Source: Chrysomallon squamiferum | Lineage: Eukaryota; Mollusca; Gastropoda; Neomphalida; Peltospiridae | Assembly: GCA_012295275.1 (NCBI GenBank) | Contig: CM022667.1 | Coordinates: 13,443,416-13,507,415 of the forward strand | Length of the DNA: 64,000 nt | Direction: 5' to 3' | In this document: positions 53,382 to 64,000 of the stretch, one piece after another | Position numbering within the stretch: position 1 is the first letter of the stretch | How the letters are laid out: each line of letters begins with the position of its first letter | Notes under the pieces: generated by a model | Databases searched by the model: none | The model's input: the letters and a program-made list of their open reading frames with translations, nothing else | Told to the model about the DNA's origin: nothing | Program-made: the position numbers and the translations under genes

Positions 53382-54138
53382 AATTTTCTACCTGCACTCA
53401 GGTAAAAGTGAGTCCAGCCAGGTGAAGCTGAAAAGCTTGCTGAATTTATAAATCTCAAATAATGCAGACGACAAATTCCATACACATTGTATGAAAACGA
53501 AACACAGGAAGAATTATCTGCGCATCGTATCCCACAATGCCCTTCCGATGTGATTTTTTCAGTAGAAGATATAAGAGCCTGGTTTATCTCAACATTCTCA
53601 AAATTAGTATTTTTTATCCACATCATTGTCTCGTTGCATCTGTGATAACAACAACAACAACAACAACAACAATAATAATAATAGTAACATCGGTTGCAGT
53701 AATGATGACTTGATGATAATGAGACCGGTGGTGATGATGATGATGATGATGATCATGGTTATTATAGTTGTTATTATCACATTAACATCATCATTAATAT
53801 TATTAGTGTTGTTATCGTAATGATTATCATTATCATTACTATTACTACTACTACTACTGATACTGCTACTACTACTACTACTACCAATACTATTATTATT
53901 ACTCAGAGAAAATAATACATTTCACAAAAGAAAATTAAAACAATGAAAATGAAATCGTATTTGATATTATAACGACAGAATTTCTCTTACTACAATATAT
54001 CACAATTATCTTCATTGTCAGTTTTGTCTCTATTCTCAGATATAGTTAACAATATATAAAAAGAGATATTACATATCTCTCATTACTATGGCAACAGATT
54101 ACGAACGCTACAAACGAAATAAATATAGAGTACTGCAT
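52451..54138 (-). CDS. Secreted PAN + C-type lectin domain protein, subfamily III, with altered first donor
   Basis: Exons on the minus strand: 54138-54077 (signal peptide MQYSIFISFVAFVICCHSNE), 53639-53392 (PAN), 53114-52929 (C1) and 52671-52451 (C2, TGA), 717 nt, 238 aa. Frames and cysteines are intact: GHCGIRCADNSSCVSFSYN, SCPVEDGFVYL, DACSQIDSRLIVLDTEQ, DTNEYIYIGLTDEVTEDVYV, EPH, NEDCVMLRF, DFVCSTKGNYICEKPM. The exception is the first intron, which starts AT (GAGAG|ATATGT) where every paralogue has GT. It does not match the U12 AT-AC donor ATATCC, so splicing is probably impaired. Possibly a very young pseudogene. Confidence 0.78.
53337..53380. repeat. (GT)n microsatellite in intron 2
   Basis: About 20 GT units close to the PAN donor. 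The related tract at the window end (63943-63998) is longer; shorter GT/CA tracts lie at the same spot in 45715-45740 and 58648-58735. Confidence 0.93.
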
Positions 54139-54260
54139 CTCTCACAAACATGAACGAATTTCAACCAAACTGACCGCTATAATAATTTGTACTAGATTAT
54201 ATGTATCTGTATTTAGTTCGGATTAAATATTGATAATCTTTCCAACAAAAGCAGACAGCT
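54139..54260 (-). promoter_or_regulatory. Conserved 5' leader of a subfamily III gene
   Basis: Minus strand: tagcggtcagtttggttgaa before the ATG, and ccgaactaaatacagataca further out, in line with the other leaders. Confidence 0.45.
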
Positions 54261-54436
54261 ACGAGTTTAAACATTGTGATTGGGTGTTGTATTAATAAGA
54301 ACACAATCAAACGCCTGAAAACACTTCGTGTCAATTGTTGTCTGGCATACTATACAATTTCTTTTTCTATAACGTGCAGAAAAATATAATGACAAAATTA
54401 ATTATCAGTATCGCTGGCTGTTATTCGATTTTTTTA

Positions 54437-54486
<50 letters not shown>

Positions 54487-54934
54487 TGTAGTATTTCCAT
54501 GAGAGATTAAATGAATCGTAAAAATGTTAACAAATTCAGAAAATTAAAATTTAATTAGGAACAATGTATAAATGTGTTTTGCTTTTCAAATACTGACATT
54601 TTACTGATGGTTTGCTGTTGTTTTGGTTCGTGATATAATAAATATGTTTACTGGCTTTGAAAGGATTGACTGATGTAATTATGACGATATGAAATGATGT
54701 TGATGCTGACGACGATAATGATGTTGAGAAAAGAAATAGCAATTCAACAATAGACAACTATTTTAATTACATTAAGTTCGTAAATTAGAGATTAATCAAG
54801 AATTAAGAATTCATTAGAGTTTAAATTGATTTTGTTGTTTCTATTTCTATTTGTTGTTTCTATTTTGTTGTTTCTATTTGTATCATTTATGTGTGATAAG
54901 ACAGAAAACAATCCCTCTTTGACAATGTAGAAAA

Positions 54935-55345
54935 TCACACTGGTTTCTCACAAATGTAATGTTGACTTCGGGAACACTCGACATCATGCCATGTATTCGC
55001 CGGAAGATATAAATTAACACAGTCCTCGTAGGAAACAGAATAGTTAGGTTCACCTTTTCCCCAGTTGAAAAACACTGCTTCAACTCCGTTTTCCCAAACA
55101 TAAACGTTTTCTGTAACTACATCAGTCAGTCCGATGTACAAAAGCCTCTCTGCATCTGTATAATGATAAAAACAGTATTAATAAAACAACAACAACAATA
55201 ATAATAATTTTGAAGCTAATGTTTTCTTTGCAACGGCAGAGAGACATTCTATATGCGGTAGAAGATTATTACAGTAATAGTAGTAGTTGTATATCAATAT
55301 TGAAGTTCCTAACACTGTTTGTATGGATGTGGTTACCAACACTAA
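54935..55345 (-). pseudogene. Subfamily III C2 exon with a C1 fragment
   Basis: C2 (55155-54935) is a clean exon: acceptor ATACAG|AT, LLYIGLTDVVTENVYVWENG, tripeptide EPN, YEDCVNLYL, TWHDVEC, HYICEKPV, TGA. Upstream only the last about 40 bases of C1 remain (55345-55304: gtgttggtaaccacatccat), with its donor altered from ATAG|GTAGG to AGTGTTAGG. No PAN or signal-peptide exon is found before the gene or fragment at 55703. Without these it cannot make a secreted lectin, though its C2 could be used by alternative splicing from an upstream copy. Confidence 0.8.
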
Positions 55346-55702
55346 ATTCATTGTTATTATTGTTGTTGCTATTAGTGCTGGTGGTGATAACATCAAAACA
55401 AACGTACATAACAACATAAATACTGACATACAACAAAAACTACTATTAATACACAACTATTTCATTTACTTTACAAAAACAAAAATAAAATAAAACCAAA
55501 AAGAAAAAAAAAAGAATAAGAAAGAAACGAAAGTACATGCAGTATCGCTGTGCAGTAGCTTATAAATGCATTAGCTTTACATTATTGTTGTTGTTGTTTT
55601 TGTTGTTATTGGTATTGTTATTATTGCTATTATATTTATTATTATTCACACAGGTAAATTATTGTTGTTGTTGTTAGACTATAATTATTGTTATTATTAT
55701 AG

Positions 55703-55924
55703 AGATCTGATCAATTTTTATACATCGGACTGACTGATGAAGTTACAGCAGACCTGTTTGTTTGGGAGAACGGAGATCAGGCTGTGTTTTTCAACTGGGG
55801 AGTAGGTCAACCTAACGGTGGTGATTCTAACGAGGACTGTGTTACGTTACGTTTTTCTTTCAACAAATGGCATGATGTCAGATGTTCTCCAAGAGGAATT
55901 TACGTTTGTGAGAAACCAATGTGA
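55703..55924 (+). pseudogene. Orphan subfamily III C2 exon, opposite strand
   Basis: After TATTATAG the exon gives SDQFLYIGLTDEVTADLFVW, tripeptide QPN, SNEDCVTLRF, KWHDVRC, YVCEKPM and TGA. Compared with AGACTGATC in other copies it has AGATCTGATC, one extra base at the very start, so a phase-1 entry meets TGA at once. No C1, PAN or signal-peptide exon lies upstream on this strand. It stands tail-away from the minus-strand fragment at 54935, so an inversion breakpoint falls in 55346-55702. Confidence 0.82.
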
Positions 55925-56095
55925 TTTTGTATGTTTTAGAAACCGATGTGATTTTATGTATTGTGAGAAACGAATGTGATTTTGTACATTGTCAAAAATC
56001 AATGTAATATCCTATACGGTTTCAAACCAATGTGATTTTGTGCATTGTCAAAATTCATTGTAATATCCTATATTGTTAGAAACGATAGTCATACA
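55909..56095 (+). repeat. Tandem repeat grown from the C2 stop-codon region
   Basis: The unit is built on gaaaccaatgtgattttgta, i.e. the KPM-stop end of the exon and the first UTR bases. It recurs about five times at roughly 30-40 base spacing (55913, 55941, 55970, about 56001, 56025, 56059) with growing divergence. Confidence 0.8.
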
Positions 56096-56342
56096 GTTTA
56101 AAACCACAAAGTTTAGGATTGGGTGCAGACACTCTCATCACACAACGACTGCCATGTTGCACAGAGAAAGAATGGTATGGTTCGAAAAGAAAAAGATTTG
56201 GACATAAACGGAATACAATGTAAAGATAGGATTAATTTTATTAAGATTTTATTGAGATTTACGGCATTTCCAATTAATATAGTTAGTTTTATTCATTACT
56301 TAACGTAAGAATATAAGATGTTTATATTTATCTATCTATCTA

Positions 56343-56397
<55 letters not shown>

Positions 56398-57089
56398 ATA
56401 TATATAAAGCAACACAAATAAAAATTTAAAGCAAGAAAAAAAAAAATCATTTATGTGTGTATTTACTTAGTTTTTTTCAATAACTAATAAATGTATTTTG
56501 CAAGCAACTGCAGAAGTGATTACAAACTTATGTAAAACACGATCCAAATTTACAAGGACAACTGAACAATTTGCTCTTTTCTGGAGCATGTATTAAGCAA
56601 AAGTGTGCATAGTACAGACTCTACTTGACTGCCTTTCTAACTGTATGCCTTTTTGATACATGACCATTGGCACGTATGATTACTGGGCATAAAGCTGTTT
56701 ATTGTCAGAAACTAATGTGATTTTGTGTATTGTTCGAAACCAGTGTATTGCTGTATAGTGTTAAAACAAGGAAAAAATAGTTTGACTAGTCAATAAATCA
56801 ATAACTATAATATCACAGAAACAGAATATATACTTAAATATATGCACTGACGTCAATTTACGAATAGCAAGAAGATGACAGTAAATATGGCAAATTACAA
56901 AATAACAACGAGGGATTTTTCATTAAAATAATAATAATCGTAATATAATAAAGATTCCCAATAACATAATAAATAAAATATAGGCAATATAAACACTGAA
57001 TATCTCATATAGTTTTTAACAAATAAACACGTATTCCATACCAAAATGAAACTTTTCATGAGTTCCAGAATTCCAATTAATTAATTATA
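56096..57089. other. Intergenic spacer
   Basis: No gene is seen. It contains a (TATC)n run (56328-56400) and another C2-tail relative at 56695-56765 (gaaactaatgtgattttgtg). 56560-56700 resembles the arm sequence near 14040-14120. Confidence 0.6.
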
Positions 57090-57560
57090 GCATTAATTTG
57101 CTCAAACGTACCTTACGCCTTAATTATATCTCAAAGATTCTACAGAAACAGTATAGAAAATTATTTAAAATGGAACAAAAAAAAAAAAATCAAACGTTAG
57201 CGAAAAAATATGAGTTAAACATGGAACCCTGGATTTGACATTTATTGCAAAACTGATATCACGGAAAATTTCATGGATTTTCAATTACTTTTTTGAACTA
57301 TAAACAAATGGATAAAACGTGCAAAAAAACACGTGTCACATTTGTGCAAATCATCGTGGATTTCATGCGGATTTCACGTGAAACACACTCGTGTTTTCGG
57401 CACATTATGTCACGTGTTTTCCACGTGTCAGTGTCGTGAGGGATTATGTTATGTTAGAAAATATGAATGAGTTCTTTCAAATCTATTTATTAAATCACAA
57501 AGCAAAATATTAACAAAACACTACTGAAATGTCGATACTTGAAAACCAACAAAGATTACA
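57090..57560 (+). pseudogene. Decayed copy of the cysteine-rich upstream sequence
   Basis: Relative of 39200-39690 on the other strand: tgcaaatcatcgtggatttc and cagtgtcgtgagggattatg match, but stops and an A run break the frame. Confidence 0.45.
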
Positions 57561-57825
57561 CCTTGATCCTAATTAAATTTAGATTTTCTTTATATACTTA
57601 TCTTTTCACAATTTATTTAATCGTCTCTGTTAATATACATGTAGTCAATATATAAACTATTCAATACAGCTATACTTATTTATATTATAAAAGATTTCAT
57701 TGATTTTTTGTCAGTCTATTTTTCTGCACGTCATAAAAAAAAAAAAAAAAAAAAAAAAATCCATAGTATGCCAGAGTACAAAAATTAATGTTGTTTGTCA
57801 TCAGATATTTGATAACATTCTCATT

Positions 57826-57992
57826 AATACAACACAAGACACATTGTCTCAAATCGTGGACTTGTCTATTCGAATTTGTTTCTCCTGGAAAGATAATCAA
57901 TAATCAATATTCAGTCCGAACCAAATACAGATACTCAGTTTGGCATTATTTTGCCGGACAGTTTGGTTGAAATTCTTTCATACTTGCCAGAG
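57826..57992 (+). promoter_or_regulatory. Conserved 5' leader of a subfamily III gene
   Basis: Contains tctcctggaaagataatcaa, aaccaaatacagatactcag and gccggacagtttggttgaaa directly before the ATG, the fullest match to the leader at 12740-12905. Confidence 0.5.
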
Positions 57993-58328
57993 ATGGATTA
58001 TTCACCATTTGTTTTGCTGGTATCGTTTGTAATCTGTTGCCATAGTAACGAGAGGTAGGTAATATCTGTTTTTATATATTGTTAACTATATCTGAGGATA
58101 TAGATAAAATTTACAACGAATATAATTCTTTGATATTGCAATAAGAGAAATCGGCCGTTATAAAATCAAATCAAACCAAACAGAAATTAATTTTTCGTTA
58201 CTTTATTTTAAATTTCTTTTACTGTTAATAGTAGAGTGGTCGTTATGGTAGGTAAAAATAAACAAAATATTCAGAGATGGTGATAATGTAACCAAACTAA
58301 TCTATCTTTACTAATTCAAATATTATTA

Positions 58329-58389
<61 letters not shown>

Positions 58390-59729
58390 CACAGGTGCAA
58401 CACGAAAATGATGTGGATAAAAAATCCTGATTTTGAAAATATTGAGATAACCAAGGCTCTCATATCTTCTGCTGAAAAGATCACATCACAAAAGGATTGT
58501 GGGATACGATGCGCAGATAATTCTTCCTGTATTTGGTTTTCGTACAACGTGTATGGAACGTGTCGTCTGCATTATTTGAGATTTATAAATTCAGCAAGCT
58601 TTTCAGCTTCACCTGGCTGGACGCACTTTTACCTGAGTGCAGGTACAAATACACACACTCACACACGCACACATTCAAAATACCTTAAATTCATTATAGA
58701 CACACACACACACACACACACACAGACACACACAAATATTTTAAAAAAAAAATACTTTTAATTAATTTAAATTAACACACTCACAAAAAAGACAGTAATA
58801 AAATTTTTTAAATATATATATATTTTTATAATTATTATTACTGTCTTTCTGTGTGTGTGTTTCAATTAATTTAAAGTATTTTTTTAATATTTGTGTGTGG
58901 TTCTGTGTGAGTGTGTCTGTATATATATAAATATTTACTTTTCTAAGATTGTAAAGAAATTACTAAAACCATCCTTGTAACAAAAATTAGTCCATACTTG
59001 ACTTTACTGTAAGTATTATTCTTAATTCTGAAAACAAATTATAATTTTAAAAACCTTTTTAGAAATTATTATCATTTCCTGGCAGGTTCCTGTCCAGTGG
59101 GAGATGGGTTTGTTTATCTGGACAAACTGAATCTATGTTTCAAAGTGTTCAGCGATCAGAAAACATTTTCTGAAGCACGTGACGCCTGCAGTCAGATAGG
59201 TTCAAGACTGATTGTACTGGACACAGAAGAGAAAAACACGGCTGTTGGTGACCACATACATGCAAACATAGGTAGGAAGATAAATATTGATATACAACTA
59301 CTACTGCTAAATCTACAACTATTTCATTCGCTTGACAACGAAAGCTTCTATAATAAATGCGGTATTTTTCACCAGTTGTAACTAAATACATTTTTCAGTG
59401 ATTGTTATTATTATTGTTATTATTATTATTGTTATTTTTGTTGTCGTTGTCTGTGTCGCTGTTGTTATTGTCATTGGTATTTTTATTAGTTCTGTTATTA
59501 TTATTCAGACACAGGTGAATATATATACATCGGACTGACTGATGCTGTTACAGAAGACGTGTATGTTTGGGAGAACGGAGTTCAAGCAGTGTTTTTCAAC
59601 TGGGGAACTGGCGAACCTCACAATAATAATTTGAACGAGGACTGCGTTATGTTACGTTTTCCTTTAAACACATGGCACGATGTCTTGTGTTCTAGAAAAG
59701 AAAATTACATATGTGAGAAACCAATGTGA
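57993..59729 (+). CDS. Secreted PAN + C-type lectin domain protein, subfamily III
   Basis: Exons 57993-58054 (signal peptide MDYSPFVLLVSFVICCHSNE), 58395-58642 (PAN), 59086-59271 (C1) and 59509-59729 (C2, TGA), 717 nt, 238 aa, all GT/AG, phases 2/1/1. PAN: KDCGIRCADNSSCIWFSYN, GTCRLHYL. CTLD: SCPVGDGFVYLDKLNLCFKV, DACSQIGSRLIVLDTEEK, GDHIHANIG, DTGEYIYIGLTDAVTEDVYV, tripeptide EPH, NEDCVMLRF, TWHDVLCSRKENYICEKPM. It is the only subfamily III gene on the plus strand that is complete; its flank switches at about 59785 to a recombinase fragment. Confidence 0.93.
58320..58389. repeat. (ATT)n microsatellite beside the PAN acceptor
   Basis: About 22 ATT units end five bases before the CACAG acceptor of the plus-strand gene, the mirror of the AAT tracts in minus-strand copies. 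Confidence 0.95.
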
Positions 59730-59784
59730 TTTTCTATAGTATTGAATCCAACTCAGATACTGTTACAATGAAACTAACAAATTG

Positions 59785-60065
59785 AGAAAGTGATAGGGTT
59801 GCATGTATGGACTCGTGCATGTCCCCTACACAATCCTTCAAGGAATTTTGAAATAAGACAATGCCTTGTAGGAACCCCATCGCCCTTAAATGTTTGCCAT
59901 CTATGTACGTTTTTATAGTAGGTGGGGCTAATTGCTGTAATGACAGGAAAGCAGTGAAATGTTTTAAGTGATCCACAAGAACTGGCCGTAGTAGAGACAG
60001 CAGAACTTTTCTCATGTACTCTAGGTTTTCTATTCCTGACATGCATAATAACCAGAGCTGATTGT
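59785..60065 (-). mobile_element. Fragment resembling a tyrosine recombinase
   Basis: Minus-strand frame: LVDHLKHFTAFLSLQQLAPP then TIKTYI, which fits the core-binding start of phage-integrase-like recombinases (FxAxL-xxxLapxTIktY), as carried by DIRS/Crypton-like elements in animals. A frame change follows and KFLEGLCRGHARVHTCNPIT resembles the later LkGikR...PIT segment. No catalytic R-H-R-Y domain is seen. It sits exactly where the 3' flank of the lectin gene breaks off, so it entered by insertion or junction. Confidence 0.45.
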
Positions 60066-60371
60066 CTATTATATAGTAATATTTCTCTGTTAAAATGTAA
60101 AAAGCAATACAAGTATTGTTCGATTGGCTGTTTCGTGTACATTGAAATAAATATAAAAACAAAACAATCACAGTGAAAGTGGACGCCAGCTTTATTCTGT
60201 TGATACCAACAATCGTGACTAATACTATGGTAGTTATTATAATGAATAAAAATACTGACTTCTTATGTGCCAGTACCCATGGAAAATGTAAAATAAATAA
60301 GTAAATAAACAGAAGAAGATTACCATTGATGATGATGATGATGACGACAATAATGTTAATGATAACAGGGC

Positions 60372-63047
<2,676 letters not shown>

Positions 63048-63720
63048 TCACATTGGTTTCTCACAAATGTAATTTCCTTTTGTAGAACAGACAAAATCAT
63101 GCCATGTGTTCCACGGAAAACGTAACATAACGCAGTCCTCGTTCAAATTATTATTGTGAGGTTCGCCAGTTCCCCAGTTGAAGAACACTGCTTGATTTCC
63201 GTCCTCCCAAACATACACGTCTTCTGTAACTTCATCAGTCAGTCCGATGTATATGTATTCATTTGTGTCTGAACAATTAGACCAACAATAGAAATAATAA
63301 AAGTACCAAGGACATAAAAAACAACAACAACAATATCAATAATAAAGTAATATAATAATAACAATAACAATAATAATCATATTAATGTAATGATACTGCG
63401 TTTAGTTACAACTGGTAAAAAAATACCGTATTTGTTACACAAGCTTTTGTTGTCAAAGTAAGTCAGATAGTTGTGTATTAGTAGTAGTAGTAGTAGTTAT
63501 ATGTCAATATATATATATATATATATGTTCCTACCTATGTTTGCTTGGATGTAGTCACCAACAGCTGTATTTTTCTGTTCTGTGTCCAGTACAATCAGTC
63601 TTGAACCTATCTGACTGCAGGCGACACGTGCTTCAGACAATATTTTCTGATCGCTGACTACTTTGAAACATAGATTCAGTTTGTCCAGATAAACAAACCC
63701 ATCTTCCACTGGACAGGAAC
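63048..63720 (-). CDS. Secreted PAN + C-type lectin domain protein, subfamily III (5' part outside window)
   Basis: Two 3' exons are present on the minus strand: C1 63720-63535 (SCPVEDGFVYLDKLNLCFKV, VACSQIGSRLIVLDTEQK) and C2 63268-63048 (DTNEYIYIGLTDEVTEDVYV, EDGNQAVFFNWGTG, EPH, NEDCVMLRF, DFVCSTKGNYICEKPM, TGA), both with good borders. C2 differs from the paralogue at 52451-52671 by about one residue (NQA for NEA). The PAN and signal-peptide exons should lie just beyond 64000, since the window ends inside the GT repeat that precedes the PAN donor in the other copy. Confidence 0.88.
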
Positions 63721-63962
63721 CTGCCAAGAAATTATGATAATTTAGAAAAAGTTTTTAAAATAATAATTTGTTTTCAGAATTAAGAATAATACTTATATTA
63801 AAGCCATATACGGACTAATTTTGTATACAAGAATAGGTCTAGAAATTTATTTAGAATCCAACGAATTTATTTACAGTCATTTTTTTTCGTCTTTCTCTGT
63901 GTGTGTGTGTGTGCTTATTGAATTTAAATACTTTTTAATGTGCGTGTGTGTGTGTGTGTGTA

Positions 63963-63999
<37 letters not shown>

Positions 64000-64000
64000 A
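63721..64000. other. Intron 2 of the partial gene, with (GT)n
   Basis: Matches the intron at 53115-53391. It ends in GT repeats (about 63903-63915 and 63943-63998). Confidence 0.85.

Overview
This is an AT-rich animal genomic window, not bacterial: split exons with GT/AG borders, abundant ATT, ACT and CT microsatellites, and fragments of Tc1/mariner, piggyBac and DUF4817-type transposons. The best guess is a lophotrochozoan, probably a mollusc (gastropod or cephalopod), because large tandem families of secreted C-type lectins of this kind are typical there. The species cannot be read from the sequence. A run of 200 Ns (9518-9717) is an assembly gap.

Almost everything recognisable belongs to one local gene family. 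Each intact gene has four coding exons: a signal-peptide exon (62 or 68 nt), a PAN/apple-like exon (248 nt in every copy), a first C-type-lectin-domain (CTLD) exon called C1 (177 or 186 nt) and a last CTLD exon called C2 (218 or 221 nt). Intron phases are 2, 1, 1 throughout. The products are 226-239 aa, secreted, with one PAN module and one long-form CTLD. Seven genes are complete or nearly so: 1000-3124(-), 21476-23097(-), 23984-25579(+), 32541-34951(-), 37302-38969(-), 44815-46301(-) and 57993-59729(+). One more has a damaged splice donor (52451-54138, -), one has a truncated CTLD (11115-12739, -) and one runs off the window end (63048-63720, -). The rest are pseudogenes and orphan exons.

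Four subfamilies can be told apart. I (signal peptide starting MQNTF): 1000-3124, 21476-23097, 29656-31994. II (MKTFLI/MKIFLI): 23984-25579, 32541-34951, orphan exon 6738, fossil 5' ends near 14471 and 18057. III (MDYSPF-like): 11115, 37302, 39933, 44815, 52451, 54935, 55703, 57993, 63048. IV (pseudogenes only): 1, 9190, 20438, 27895.

Layout. 1-9.5 kb and 20.4-28.2 kb are direct segmental copies: IV pseudogene, subfamily I gene, then a subfamily II gene (complete in the second copy, one exon left in the first), then a IV exon. 29.6-35 kb carries an inverted I + II pair. 35-56 kb is a run of minus-strand subfamily III copies broken up by transposon fragments. 57-64 kb turns back to plus and ends in a near copy of the 49.5-53.4 kb block, about 10.6 kb away. 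A roughly 0.8 kb inverted repeat (13.97-14.79 / 17.72-18.62 kb) brackets a decayed Tc1 element.

Functionally the set looks like a fast-evolving secreted recognition or defence lectin family: the frame and cysteines are kept while the EPN/QPD-type ligand tripeptide differs between copies (EPD, EPN, EPS, EPH, EPQ, QPN). The role is inferred; no expression or binding data are visible here.
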